64,000 bases of DNA, taken from Crocinitomicaceae bacterium. Its GTDB lineage: Bacteria; Bacteroidota; Bacteroidia; Flavobacteriales_D; Crocinitomicaceae. A program made the position numbers and the translations under genes. Location of the stretch: the NCBI GenBank assembly GCA_022447585.1, contig JAKVAR010000006.1, positions 1 to 64,000 of the forward strand. Direction: 5' to 3'. The stretch's first letter is position 1. Every line of letters begins with the position of its first letter. Of the stretch, positions 53,764 through 63,934 are shown in pieces. Under the pieces are notes generated by a model. The model had not been told where the DNA came from. It did no database searches and saw nothing but the letters and a program-made list of their open reading frames with translations.

Positions 53764-56633
53764 TTTTTATATATGGTAAAGGTAACTTCATGACCGAAAT
53801 CGCAATTCATAATCTCCATATAATTTCGGTCATTCCAGTTTTTAATTCTTTCTCGAGTTAATTGTATGCCTTTCGATTTTGAAAAATTAATGGCATCCAT
53901 ATTGATAGGAGTCTGACCATTATCTCTTATGCAAAGCTCCATTCTGTCAACGAATAAATCAAACACTATTTTAATCTTACCTATTCCATTTGAATTTGTA
54001 ACGCCATGAATTATCGCATTCTCAATAATTGGCTGAGAAAATAAGGGGATTACTGTCCATTCGTTCTTTTCTCCATTTACGACTATTTCAAAATCAATCC
54101 CCTCCTTAAACCTCAATTTTTCGAGAGATAGATAAGCATCTATTAATTCTATTTCCTTTGACAATGGGATCTCCTTCGAATCAAATGAATTTAAATAATT
54201 TCGCATTAAACTGGCAAAGTTGGATAGATAATCACTCGCAACAATCAATTCTTCTTTGTAAATCAATGTTTGAATTGAATTCAAAAAATTGAAAATAAAG
54301 TGTGGGTTTAATTGTGCCCGCAATGCCTGAGCTTGCAGATCCTTCAAATGTTGTTCAGCTTGAGACTTTCTTTTAACAGCTCTTATCCTTAATTTAAAAC
54401 CCAGTAATAGTATCCCTAAGACCAATGGAATTGCCAATGTAATAAAACTAGGCTCTTGCCAAAAAGGCGGTAAGATTCTCAACTTAATTTGTTTCGTTTT
54501 TCCAAAATGTATTTTATCTGTACTTGCCTGGACTTCGAAAACATATGCTCCTGGTTTTAAGGCAGAATACATTATGTTTGAATTTCTGGTAAACCGCCAT
54601 TTACTAGATGTGTTCTTCAGTCGATACCGAAAATAAACCGGCGATTTACGAAGGTTATCGGAAGCCAAAAAAATCTCCACGCGATTTTGCCTATAGGAAA
54701 ATTCAAGCTGTTTTTCTACTTCCACATTTTTATCGTTTACCACTAACCTCGAAACGATAGCTTGAACTCTATTATTTGCATTATGAAGTTGGTGTATTGG
54801 AATATGCTTAACCCCATTGATCGTGAGTGCTATTAATTCACTATCGGTCACGAAAAAATTTGAAATGGGACCAATGTCGAAACCTTGGTTAGTTATAATC
54901 AATGAGGATTTTCGGAGGTCGAAAGGCTCTTTTTTATCTAATGCCGTAATGCACTTTTCACTGGCCACATACACACGATCGTTATATGAATTAACACATG
55001 TAATTCTGGAACCTAACAATCGAGTTTTAAACACCTTTTTTCCCGATGATAGATCATACACATACAAGCCATGATTTTCCGTTCCAAGATACAATAGGTC
55101 TTTATGTCGCAGTATATGCGCAATTTCCTTTCCTGATTTCAATATCAGTTTAGGTTTGTCATTTTCGATCACGTATATATCCCCCTCTTTGTTATATAAG
55201 TACCCCTTTTCTTTTGAATAAATCGATCCTTGAATGTTTATCGAGTCATAATTTGAACTTCTCTGTGGATCATCTATTGGAACACATTTCATGTTTCCAT
55301 GTCTGTTCACACCCCATAAATTTGCTCCTTCAATAAAAAATCGGTAGAATTTATGCTCTCCATCCTCACGTCGAATCTTACCCATCCTAAATTGATTGCC
55401 TTTCCAAGAAGGCGACCACTTATAAATATCACTATTTCCAGAGAGCAGGTAATAGATATTCTTTTTTGATTGATACACCACTTGTTTTATCCCTGGGTAA
55501 TTTCCTGGAGAATAAAAATAGTCTGGAAGCATGAGGCGTGCTGACTTTAAGCCATCCACATACTTCAATGATCCTTTATCGTTGCCTAAAATGTATGCTC
55601 CGTTCACTCCTTCGCATAGCAGGTATAAATTGGAGTTATCTTCACCGACTTGATTTGCCGTAAACTCATATGGCTCGTAGTATACCCCCTTTTCTAAAGT
55701 AGAATACCAGAGTCCTCCTTGATGATCCTTCTGCGTTGAAGATATCGACATCCCTTTAAGAAAATGCCGTTGAAGAATCAGTGAATTACCTTCCAAAAGG
55801 TATTTATAAACTCCGTTTCTTGTCCCTACCCATAAATTATCTTCGAAGGCATCAAGAGCAATTACGTCGTTGATTTGTAGCTTTTCGAGAAGCTCTCCAT
55901 CCTTAATTAACAGCACGTATCCGTTATAGGAAAGCGCTATGCAATCATCTATTTTTAGAGCCCTAGTCACGTACCGGCGATTATGAACCTGAAGATTCAA
56001 CCCTATTGAATCAACCTTGCAGCTCATTTCCCTATAATCCCTAATTCGGAAAGTTATAAATGTGCTATCTCCCGAAGTAACCCCCATAACTATCCCGTCC
56101 TCATAGACTTCAATCTCTCCTGCTTTTAATTTTCGTTTTCCATCATTTGGTAAAATCCCTTGGGTGTGTGTGGCAATCTTTACCTCACCCTGATCATTAA
56201 CGTAAAAGCCTATTGGTGCAAAAGTCGTTTCTGGAGCAAGTGCGTCATTATTGTTGTATTCCGTGAACACCCCATTCTCAAAAAAACAAATCTTATGGTT
56301 ATAGGTTAAAAACCAAATACGTCCCTTTTTGTCTTCAAAAAAATTAAAAACCGTGTTATCTGTTAAACCATCCCCAGATGTGTACGTTTTGAAACCATTT
56401 CCATTATACACTGTGACACCTGCATCCGTGGCAATCCAAATATTCTTCTTGGAATCCTGAAAGACCTTGTACGTTTCATTGCTGTGAAGTCCATCTCGAA
56501 GCGAATAATTTATTAAAACAGGATCGCCCTGAGCATAAGTCGTATAGATGGAAAATACACCCATTACGCAATATAGCAGCAGATGTTTTATCTTTACTAC
56601 CAACTGAGTTTTATAGCTTTCTTTTCTTGTCAA
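53760..56633 (-). CDS. Propeller-type LytS-family sensor histidine kinase
   Basis: A 957-residue protein starting at a TTG (56633): signal peptide to about TYAQ, then two-component-regulator-propeller repeats (YKVFQDSKKNIWIATDAGVT, NFFEDKKGRIWFLT, RNGVYKYLLEG) over 40-640, a Y_Y_Y-type Ig domain (residues ~650-745), one membrane segment (about 743-763), and a LytS-type kinase domain with the phosphoacceptor His at about 777 in LNPHFIFNFLNSI. The ATPase G-box region is at the end. It senses an external ligand, often a glycan, and signals to the LytTR regulator. A good promoter lies just upstream. Confidence 0.85.
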   Translation of the reverse strand: MTRKESYKTQLVVKIKHLLLYCVMGVFSIYTTYAQGDPVLINYSLRDGLHSNETYKVFQDSKKNIWIATDAGVTVYNGNGFKTYTSGDGLTDNTVFNFFEDKKGRIWFLTYNHKICFFENGVFTEYNNNDALAPETTFAPIGFYVNDQGEVKIATHTQGILPNDGKRKLKAGEIEVYEDGIVMGVTSGDSTFITFRIRDYREMSCKVDSIGLNLQVHNRRYVTRALKIDDCIALSYNGYVLLIKDGELLEKLQINDVIALDAFEDNLWVGTRNGVYKYLLEGNSLILQRHFLKGMSISSTQKDHQGGLWYSTLEKGVYYEPYEFTANQVGEDNSNLYLLCEGVNGAYILGNDKGSLKYVDGLKSARLMLPDYFYSPGNYPGIKQVVYQSKKNIYYLLSGNSDIYKWSPSWKGNQFRMGKIRREDGEHKFYRFFIEGANLWGVNRHGNMKCVPIDDPQRSSNYDSINIQGSIYSKEKGYLYNKEGDIYVIENDKPKLILKSGKEIAHILRHKDLLYLGTENHGLYVYDLSSGKKVFKTRLLGSRITCVNSYNDRVYVASEKCITALDKKEPFDLRKSSLIITNQGFDIGPISNFFVTDSELIALTINGVKHIPIHQLHNANNRVQAIVSRLVVNDKNVEVEKQLEFSYRQNRVEIFLASDNLRKSPVYFRYRLKNTSSKWRFTRNSNIMYSALKPGAYVFEVQASTDKIHFGKTKQIKLRILPPFWQEPSFITLAIPLVLGILLLGFKLRIRAVKRKSQAEQHLKDLQAQALRAQLNPHFIFNFLNSIQTLIYKEELIVASDYLSNFASLMRNYLNSFDSKEIPLSKEIELIDAYLSLEKLRFKEGIDFEIVVNGEKNEWTVIPLFSQPIIENAIIHGVTNSNGIGKIKIVFDLFVDRMELCIRDNGQTPINMDAINFSKSKGIQLTRERIKNWNDRNYMEIMNCDFGHEVTFTIYKK

Positions 56634-56641
56634 AATTCATT

Positions 56642-56672
56642 CAAATATAATCGGTAATTATTGGCATTCAAA
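56642..56672 (-). promoter_or_regulatory. Bacteroidota promoter of the kinase/regulator operon
   Basis: On the - strand TTTG (56672-56669) and TATATTTG (56649-56642) are separated by 19 nt, a perfect -33/-7 pair. Transcription should start near 56635, almost at the TTG start codon (56633), giving a nearly leaderless mRNA. Confidence 0.65.
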
Positions 56673-56937
56673 CATGTTATTCCTTCTTAACTGCGTTAAT
56701 AAATTAAATGAAAAGCAAAATACTATCAATCTACGAACTTCTTAGTATTCGGTAATTTATTAATGAAATTAAGTTGTTAAATCCTGTACTTGATAAAAAA
56801 TACTTAATTAACGAATTTCTCCAATTATCCTGTTTGACGAACCAAATAATAAACTATTTAAGGAAAACTTGTTTCACTATCGTAATTAGCTGTAATATTC
56901 AACCGAAAACTATTTGGTTATGGTATCTTATAAAAAA

Positions 56938-58476
56938 ATGAGGACGTCTGTTGTTACGAGTTTCTTTTTTTTCATTTTGACTTTAAATCTATCTTGCTAT
57001 TCGCAAGAAATTAATGATCCAACTACAGAAATTGAAGTTCCTCATTACTCGCCTACCTCAAAGGAAGACTACTGGTTTAATAATTCTAGCAAGAACCACT
57101 GGCGAACCATTCGGGAAAATTCGACTTTTATCATCGAAAGGCTAAACGACACTTTTGATTCCCAAGAAATTTATACCATTGATACTCCTGCTGGCTATTA
57201 CAGAAAATCCTATTGGTTTAATCAGTCAACGGAAACATTTTACGCTTGCTTTACAAAAGGGGCAAACTATCAATTTCTCCGTTACAATTTAACCGAAAAT
57301 AACCGAACTTTGATAGAAGGAATCGTTGAAGAAGATCTCTCCATAGATAAAATTCACTGGGGAGAAAACACCGTTTACAGCAAAGTTCGAAACAAATGGG
57401 GTCTAAAAGGGTTTGATCTCATTTTCGATTTTAATACGATAAAACCGCATAAAGTGCACTTAAGTGAAACCTGTTCCAACTACTTTGAGGAAGGCGGAAT
57501 GAAATGGGTGTTATCCTACTCTTCTACAAATTTTAGCGCCTTTGGCTCATCTCTAAAGTACTCATACCGCTTGAATCAATTAAACGACCAGTTTCAAGTT
57601 ATTCATTCTTTTCCCATAGAAACAGAATTAGCGAGAATAGAAAACATCAAATGGAATATTGAAGACGGTGAAATCAGTATTTGTGGACTTACGAAATACA
57701 GTAAGAATAGCCTAAACACACGGTGGGGAATTTTGGCAGTGACTGCCTCTCAGGAACAAATAGCACAAAATCATCTTTGGGTAACAGACATAGACGAAGT
57801 CTTCGATTGTTTATCCGTCGATGAGCGACAAAAATCAAACAATTTACTTCGTCGCGACAAGTTGAAAGACAAAGGTAAACACTACAATATTTCGCCATAC
57901 GTGCTGTCTTTTTCGAATACAGCTAGAACAGAATCTGGATTGCATATTGCGCTAGATTTTGCAGAGCCGCATGAAGAGTGGGAAGAACCATTCGGAATTA
58001 ATGACGAAGGAAGATGGGTCATCGAAGAATACCGTCACCAGTCAGCGGTCATCCTAACATTTAATGATGACCTATCCCTCATCAACGCATCTTCAATAAA
58101 TATGGAAGTGGGGGTATTGGGAAGTATTTTTGGTTGGTTGGCCTGGGATGATCAATTATCCAAAAAACCCATTACCAAAAAGAACAAATCGGCACTACGA
58201 TTATTTACCCATAATGGAGAACTGGTTAGTGCCTGTCGTTACGAAAATTTCATCTCCATGCAGTATTTTACTTCAAGTCAGATTATTACAAAATATTTCA
58301 AGATTAATGATCGATTTCCAGAGCGAAAAGATGTAAAAAGTGTGCGTTGGCAAGGTGCACATTACTTGACAGAAGACACCATTATTTTAGAATCTTTATT
58401 AAAATTAAAGGGGAAAAAGAATTACTCTACAAACCTTCGAGTAATAGAGTTAACCAATGAACGAACCCCTGATTAA
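56938..58476 (+). CDS. Secreted protein, unknown function
   Basis: A 512-residue protein; the start MRTSVVTSFFFFILTL at 56938 gives a good signal peptide (ending SCYSQ) and is preferred over an ATG six codons upstream. The mature part shows a series of beta-strand-like segments such as FQVIHSFPIETELARIENI, perhaps a propeller. No family recognised. Divergent from the kinase operon across about 300 nt, so it could be its target gene; that is only positional inference. Confidence 0.7.
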   Translation: MRTSVVTSFFFFILTLNLSCYSQEINDPTTEIEVPHYSPTSKEDYWFNNSSKNHWRTIRENSTFIIERLNDTFDSQEIYTIDTPAGYYRKSYWFNQSTETFYACFTKGANYQFLRYNLTENNRTLIEGIVEEDLSIDKIHWGENTVYSKVRNKWGLKGFDLIFDFNTIKPHKVHLSETCSNYFEEGGMKWVLSYSSTNFSAFGSSLKYSYRLNQLNDQFQVIHSFPIETELARIENIKWNIEDGEISICGLTKYSKNSLNTRWGILAVTASQEQIAQNHLWVTDIDEVFDCLSVDERQKSNNLLRRDKLKDKGKHYNISPYVLSFSNTARTESGLHIALDFAEPHEEWEEPFGINDEGRWVIEEYRHQSAVILTFNDDLSLINASSINMEVGVLGSIFGWLAWDDQLSKKPITKKNKSALRLFTHNGELVSACRYENFISMQYFTSSQIITKYFKINDRFPERKDVKSVRWQGAHYLTEDTIILESLLKLKGKKNYSTNLRVIELTNERTPD

Positions 58477-58870
58477 TTAAGGTTTAACCTCTATTATATT
58501 TGAAAAACAGAGAAACAAGAGCTTTGGAATTTAGGCGACCCCGCCTAAAAGTAACATACTGAAGAAGAAATATTAAATACATCTATCAGGTTTCAAAATG
58601 GAATCTAAACAGAGAAAATCGTGGTTTTTGGTTGGGATATATCCTAAAAATAAATAATACCTTATACAAATGACCCTATAAAAAGTATGCTCAAAATCGG
58701 ACTCTAAATGAGATCCTTAATCCGTCATTATTTTGCCCTAAATATTACAACAGAACATGGATCAATCTATTTTGGATTTGCGCAATGGGAAAGGTTAATT
58801 ACGCTTTACCAATAGTTTTAAGATTGAATAAAATGCTTGTAATATAGTCTAAACTAGTTGCTCCGCTTAA
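58477..58870. other. Intergenic stretch, nothing recognised
   Basis: No gene or repeat is supported. The right end leads into the structured element at 58871-58926. Confidence 0.3.
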
Positions 58871-58926
58871 CCTTCGCTAAACTAAATGACTATATTTAAC
58901 TATCCGAAGGCACAAGTTAGTTTAGC
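58871..58926 (+). promoter_or_regulatory. Structured element ahead of the aminotransferase operon
   Basis: Two inverted repeats interleave. gctaaactaa (58876-58885) pairs with ttagtttagc (58917-58926), and ccttcg (58871-58876) pairs with cgaagg (58905-58910). The order A-B-A'-B' allows two alternative folds or a pseudoknot. The word tttagcc is shared with the attC-like arms at 12949 and 49104. It lies 32 nt before the ATG at 58958. Either a regulatory leader or a degenerate attC-like site. Confidence 0.45.
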
Positions 58927-58957
58927 CTATAGTAATAATGAATGAGACAATTCAATT

Positions 58958-60127
58958 ATGCATTTATTTGACTCCAATAAAGTAAATTTTGAGCTACTGA
59001 AGAAAAGGGCTTTTAACTTAAGATGGGCTGAACTTCCAGATGATGTTATTCCGCTTACTGCTGCCGATCCTGATTTCAAGAGTGCACCAGAAATATCAGA
59101 GGCTATTATAGATTACTGTCAAGGGCAATATTTTTCATATGGTCCGTCCGAAGGGCTAATTGGATTGAAAAAAAGTGTAGCGTCTTTTTTTGTTTCAAAG
59201 CGAAACGTGCCTGCTGCGTATGATTTTGTTCTACCTGTTGATAGCACTGCTTATGGAATTTACTTGACTTGCAAGACTATACTGAACACTGGGGATGAAG
59301 CGATTATTTTTGATCCCGTTGACTTTTTATTTAAACATTCCATTGAAAAAGTAGGTGCAAAAGCAATTCCCTTTTCAATTCCTCCAAACACTACAAAAGT
59401 TGATTTTCATAAAATAGAACATCTCATAACCGATAAAACTAAATTAATTTGTCTCTGTAATCCATTGAATCCAACAGGCAAAGTATTTACTAAAAGTGAG
59501 CTAATTACGCTTGGATCAATAGCAGTAAAATATAATTTAACCATTTTATCAGATGAAATCTGGAGTGATATTGTCTATCATCCTGCAAAATTTGTGAGCA
59601 TAGCATCACTCAGTGAAGAAATAAGAAATAAAACGATAACTGTTACGGGTTTCAGCAAATCATTTGGAATGGCAGGTCTGCGTATAGGGGTAATTATAGC
59701 GCATAATGAACAACATTACAAGAGTATATTAGATCACTCCATGCATAAATCCACTATACACGGAGTCAATATTTTATCGCAAGTAGGGGCAATAGCTGCA
59801 CTCGAGAAATGTGATTATTGGTTAGAAGAATTTGTAAATCACACTAAGAAGATGAGAGATCTATTAGTCCGTGAAATTAATTCAATTCCAAACTTAAGCT
59901 GCATTGCTCCAGATGGATGTTATGTTGCATTTGTAAATATTGAAAAAACGAATAAAACAAGTCAGGAAGTCTACGAAATTTTACTGAATGAAGCTAAAGT
60001 TGCAGTAGTGCCAGGCTTAGAAAATTGGTTTGGAAAAGGAGCAGAAGGCTACATAAGAATTTGCTTCTCAACTTCAGAGGCCATTTTAAAAGAGAGTATT
60101 TCACGAATTAAAAAATGTTTGACTTGA
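58958..60127 (+). CDS. PLP-dependent aminotransferase class I/II
   Basis: A 389-residue fold-type I PLP enzyme. The PLP lysine is K234 in GFSKSFGMAGLRIG; LCNPLNPTGK (about 167-175) and ILSDEIWSDI (Asp199) are the usual cofactor motifs. A C-terminal YIRICFST contains the carboxylate Arg. The layout is like MalY/PatB or aspartate-type aminotransferases; the exact substrate cannot be told. It overlaps the next gene by 13 nt, indicating translational coupling. Confidence 0.85.
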   Translation: MHLFDSNKVNFELLKKRAFNLRWAELPDDVIPLTAADPDFKSAPEISEAIIDYCQGQYFSYGPSEGLIGLKKSVASFFVSKRNVPAAYDFVLPVDSTAYGIYLTCKTILNTGDEAIIFDPVDFLFKHSIEKVGAKAIPFSIPPNTTKVDFHKIEHLITDKTKLICLCNPLNPTGKVFTKSELITLGSIAVKYNLTILSDEIWSDIVYHPAKFVSIASLSEEIRNKTITVTGFSKSFGMAGLRIGVIIAHNEQHYKSILDHSMHKSTIHGVNILSQVGAIAALEKCDYWLEEFVNHTKKMRDLLVREINSIPNLSCIAPDGCYVAFVNIEKTNKTSQEVYEILLNEAKVAVVPGLENWFGKGAEGYIRICFSTSEAILKESISRIKKCLT

Positions 60128-61194
60128 AAATTGTAATTATAGGCGGAGGAATTGCTGGTTTGGCTGCCGCAATAGCACTAAAGAGAAACAAAAATAAAGT
60201 TGTTGTTAGGGAAAAAAACGCTAGCTCCAGTAATTCAGGAATGGCATTTATGATTCATGAAAGTACAATTAGAAAAATTAACGCACTAACTGACCGTGAT
60301 CTAGAAGTAAAAGACTGTCAAATAAATAACTTTGTTTTAAGAGATAGTCGTTTAAACACAGACCATATTAAAATAAAAGGATGGTACGCAATTAAACGAG
60401 TCAAACTTCTCAATTTTCTTCAAAGCCAGCTTTCAACCGATGAGTATCGCGATAATTCTGATTTTTCGCACTTTCATTATAAAGAAGACAAGGCCATTGC
60501 TGCTGTTTTTAAAGATGGCTCTATTGAATGCGGAGATTTATTTATTGGAGCAGACGGTATTAACTCTCAAGTTCGGAATTTAGTATCCGAAGCACATTTT
60601 TTCCCGAATGAAATAAACGAAATTGTATGTATTGCTAAACATAAAGATGAAAATATCCATGATAACACATTCAGAAAATACGTGTCAATAAAAAGAGGGA
60701 TGTCGTTTGGGTATATTCCTGTTTCCAATAATGAACATGTCTGGTTTCTTCAATTTAACAGCAAATTATATGGTTCAGTATTTGAAAAAAGAGAGGGAAT
60801 TGAAAAGGCTCTTAGTCCTAAACTCCTAGCAGAGTTTCCGAAAGAAGTAAGGGAAATCATAGCGGATAGTGACTTAAAAAAAAGTCATCTGTGGAAGAAT
60901 CAAGAATTAAAATTACTTAACTCGTATTATAAATCTAATATCTGCTTAATTGGAGATGCTGCACACGGATCAATATCGCTTACAAGTTCTGGGGTTAGTT
61001 CTGGCATATCCTCTGCTATTGAACTTGCTGAATGCTTAAACTCCTTTGAGTCTTTATACACTGCATTCAATGAATATGAAAGCATAAGAAAAAAGAAAAA
61101 CACACAAACAATTGAATATGCGCAAAAATTAAAACTTCAATTCAATAGTCCTCCTAATAGTATAAACAATTACGCTTTGCCACTTTTTCATTGA
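60115..61194 (+). CDS. FAD-dependent monooxygenase
   Basis: A 359-residue enzyme of the class A flavoprotein hydroxylase group: GxGxxG-type IVIIGGGIAGLAAAIAL (7-22), DG motif LFIGADGINSQVR, GD motif NICLIGDAAHGSISLTSSG. These make it a PHBH/UbiH-like hydroxylase, which needs NAD(P)H and oxygen. It starts inside the aminotransferase gene, so the pair works on one pathway, perhaps hydroxylating the aminotransferase product. Confidence 0.85.
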   Translation: MFDLKIVIIGGGIAGLAAAIALKRNKNKVVVREKNASSSNSGMAFMIHESTIRKINALTDRDLEVKDCQINNFVLRDSRLNTDHIKIKGWYAIKRVKLLNFLQSQLSTDEYRDNSDFSHFHYKEDKAIAAVFKDGSIECGDLFIGADGINSQVRNLVSEAHFFPNEINEIVCIAKHKDENIHDNTFRKYVSIKRGMSFGYIPVSNNEHVWFLQFNSKLYGSVFEKREGIEKALSPKLLAEFPKEVREIIADSDLKKSHLWKNQELKLLNSYYKSNICLIGDAAHGSISLTSSGVSSGISSAIELAECLNSFESLYTAFNEYESIRKKKNTQTIEYAQKLKLQFNSPPNSINNYALPLFH

Positions 61195-61382
61195 TTTTGA
61201 ATCAAAAATGGACCCCCTGAAAAATTATTAAAACAGCCCTTGATATCTGTGCTAAAAGTCAAAAAAAAATAATCAGGATGTTGTTAAAAATACAATAAAC
61301 AAACATGCGAAAGATCAGAGATTTTTAAAACTGTCAAGTCGCTGGCTTGGCTCTAAAGAATGAACAAATTAATAAGAATAAA

Positions 61383-61991
61383 ATGGATTGGATAAAGACA
61401 AACGATCAACCTCTTTCCAAAGAAGATAGCAATGGAGAAAGAGTTATACTAGAAATGTATAGCTCAAATAAAAATGAAACTCCAACTTATAGAGGAACTG
61501 TAAAGTTAAACTCAGGTATTGGTAGAATCGCTTTTACATTGATCGACATTGATTCTAAAAAAAAATGGGTAAACCGCTTAGCTGAGCATAATTTGATTGA
61601 AGGAGATCTCTTTAGTATGGAATATAGTACCTACGAGCACTACAATCTTGCATGGCCAGTATCAGATCGTGAATATGTGCTGAAGGCAAAATGGTCAATA
61701 GATAATAATGCGGAAGGCACGAGTGCGAAGCTTGAAATCGCATCAACTACTCACAAACAATATCCACTAAGAAACGATAGAGTTCGAGGTAATTTAGAAT
61801 CCTTAATTTTTCACTTAAAGGAAATTTCTTCAGAAACAACTGAGGTAATCGTTGAAATTAAAGTTGATCCAAAAGGGAAACTCCCAAAATTCTTAGCAAA
61901 TCAAATTCAAAAAAATTGGCCATTAACTACATTAAGAGCACTTAATAAAGAAGTAAATCAAGGGGAAGAAAAACACAAACTTTTCCTTTAA
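61383..61991 (+). CDS. START/SRPBCC-like lipid-binding protein
   Basis: A 202-residue protein without signal peptide; ATG 61383 (MDWIKTNDQPLSKED) is preferred over an in-frame TTG upstream. It matches the START-type helix-grip fold seen in Bacteroidota: LIDIDSKKKWVNRLAEHNLI, YNLAWPVSDREYVLKAKW, and a C-terminal helix FLANQIQKNWPLTTLRALN. Such proteins bind hydrophobic molecules in a cavity. It follows the FAD monooxygenase by 188 nt and may bind a product or pathway intermediate. Confidence 0.75.
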   Translation: MDWIKTNDQPLSKEDSNGERVILEMYSSNKNETPTYRGTVKLNSGIGRIAFTLIDIDSKKKWVNRLAEHNLIEGDLFSMEYSTYEHYNLAWPVSDREYVLKAKWSIDNNAEGTSAKLEIASTTHKQYPLRNDRVRGNLESLIFHLKEISSETTEVIVEIKVDPKGKLPKFLANQIQKNWPLTTLRALNKEVNQGEEKHKLFL

Positions 61992-62311
61992 AAAAGGAGC
62001 GATGCCCGCGGTCAATCAATAAATATTTATGCTTCAAGATACAATCTTGATTGTCAAAAAGTAAGCCTTGATGGACATAGTCTTTAATATCTTTGGTTTC
62101 AAATTCCTTTTTATTGCATGGTCTTATTTTAGCTCTATTGGTATTCTTTAAAGAAAAAATAAGCGACTAAAAATACACATGAGTCCTAGTAGAATTGGTA
62201 TCTTGCTTATTGATTTTTTAGTATCTTCAAACCATTCAGTTAACCTTAGAACCAATAAAAATCAGTTAAGAAATAACCAACTTAAATTTCAACTGAAAAT
62301 TCGTTAATGAA
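61992..62311. other. Intergenic stretch, nothing recognised
   Basis: No hairpin terminator or attC-like core was found. A TATCTTG-like element near 62200 is a weak promoter candidate for 62312. Confidence 0.3.
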
Positions 62312-63934
62312 ATGAAAATAAATTTGTCAACAAGAATCCTAACTTTCACCTGGTTTATATGTTCTTTTAGTATGGTAATTGCACAATCCTGGAGTAAATC
62401 ATTTACAGCGGGAGGCTACGATTCAAACAATAAATTCTTAGGTGGTTCCGAGGTTTTACAATTGGTTAATCATAAAAATAAATTATTTGCGTCTGTCGGA
62501 TATTGGCAAGATGAGAATAACATTTGGTATGGGGGAACAAATAACAACATTGGATGGGGGCAAATTAATAGACTCGATAATACGTCTGCTAATTGGCAGG
62601 AAGATTTGTTTCTCGGCGCAAGCTTTCTTCGGCCTGAAATACTTAAACAAATAATTTTCACAAAAGACCAATTTGGTAATTTACTGTCATATCCTGATAC
62701 AGTTTTAATTTGCGCAGGATACTCTCCAAATTATATTTCTAACCAAGTAGTGGTAAAGAGTTTCGTACGAAATGATTCGAATGGAACATGGGGAGAAAGT
62801 GAAATAGTACAGGGAGGGTTCCCTGCAGGTGAAAACTATTCCATTCGAGATATTGAAATGTATGTGGACCAACAAACTGGGTTAGAATACGTATTTGCTA
62901 CTATTGGTACCCAAGGAATCTATAAAGGAAAATACAACCCAGCCACCCCAGGGAAAATCAATTGGGTTTCAACAGCAGAATTTGGCCCCTTAAGTATTAG
63001 ACCTTTAGGTATTGAAGTGGCAAATGGTGCTCTCCATTTTTCATCAGGAAGTAAACTATATAGACGAATTGATGGAGTTTCACCAAGCTATGTTGTAGAA
63101 CATGACTTTAGTGACCTTGGCGCCACAATTAATCCTGCGGTGGGCGGGATTAGAGGCTTAACGGCAATCGATAATCCTAGTGGAGTTGATGATGACTTTC
63201 TCTTAATGTGGTGCCCTAACGGCCAATCCCAAGGTATTATATATCGACTCGAACCAGATGGTCTTGGAGGATTCAATCGCATTTACGAAGCCAAATTATC
63301 CTTGTTGATCGCGAATTTTTTAGCGGGTTCAAGTGCAAGCTATGTTCTTGGAGCATACAATGAGTTTTACGAACATATTGATCCAATAAGCAACAATAAG
63401 ATTCACCTTGTGGGTTTTGAAGCAAATATATCAGGAGGTGGACACCCTCAATGGAACGGCTATTATAAAGGTGGTTTGTTTGCTATACGAGACTCAAATG
63501 GTCAGTATTCCATAGAAGAAATAAATGGAACCATTGGCTCAAATGATACGGCCCTTGTTGCTAATAGGTGCTATGTCGCTTCTCCTTTTCCAGATGAATC
63601 TGCAATCTATTTTGGTGGATTTGATCCAAACAGTAACTCTTCTACGAACATGGCTTGGGTATATAAAAAAGAATTTCCAATAAATGCAATGGAAGATATT
63701 ACTTTACATCAAAACAATTTTGTTATTTATCCCAATCCCACTAATAATGAACTTTATATTGAAAGTGACAATGGTGCCGATTATGAATTCAATATAATTA
63801 ATCTTCTAGGAGAAAGCGTAGCATCTGGCAGGTTAAATGGGAAAATCGAAACTATTGATATTACAGCTTTATCCCCTAATGTTTATATTGTTAGAATTGC
63901 CAATAAATCAATTATATTTGTTAAAACAAACTAA
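62312..63934 (+). CDS. T9SS-secreted protein with propeller-like body
   Basis: A 540-residue protein with a signal peptide ending VIAQ. The body (residues 25-455) has repeated strands with Trp/Gly turns (VGYWQDENNIWYGG, AGYSPNYISNQVVV, YKGGLFAIRDSNGQ), suggesting a beta-propeller; no family name is certain. The C-terminal 75 residues form a type A sorting domain (FVIYPNPTNNELYI, final KSIIFVKTN). It should be exported by the type IX system. The window ends shortly after. Confidence 0.85.
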   Translation: MKINLSTRILTFTWFICSFSMVIAQSWSKSFTAGGYDSNNKFLGGSEVLQLVNHKNKLFASVGYWQDENNIWYGGTNNNIGWGQINRLDNTSANWQEDLFLGASFLRPEILKQIIFTKDQFGNLLSYPDTVLICAGYSPNYISNQVVVKSFVRNDSNGTWGESEIVQGGFPAGENYSIRDIEMYVDQQTGLEYVFATIGTQGIYKGKYNPATPGKINWVSTAEFGPLSIRPLGIEVANGALHFSSGSKLYRRIDGVSPSYVVEHDFSDLGATINPAVGGIRGLTAIDNPSGVDDDFLLMWCPNGQSQGIIYRLEPDGLGGFNRIYEAKLSLLIANFLAGSSASYVLGAYNEFYEHIDPISNNKIHLVGFEANISGGGHPQWNGYYKGGLFAIRDSNGQYSIEEINGTIGSNDTALVANRCYVASPFPDESAIYFGGFDPNSNSSTNMAWVYKKEFPINAMEDITLHQNNFVIYPNPTNNELYIESDNGADYEFNIINLLGESVASGRLNGKIETIDITALSPNVYIVRIANKSIIFVKTN

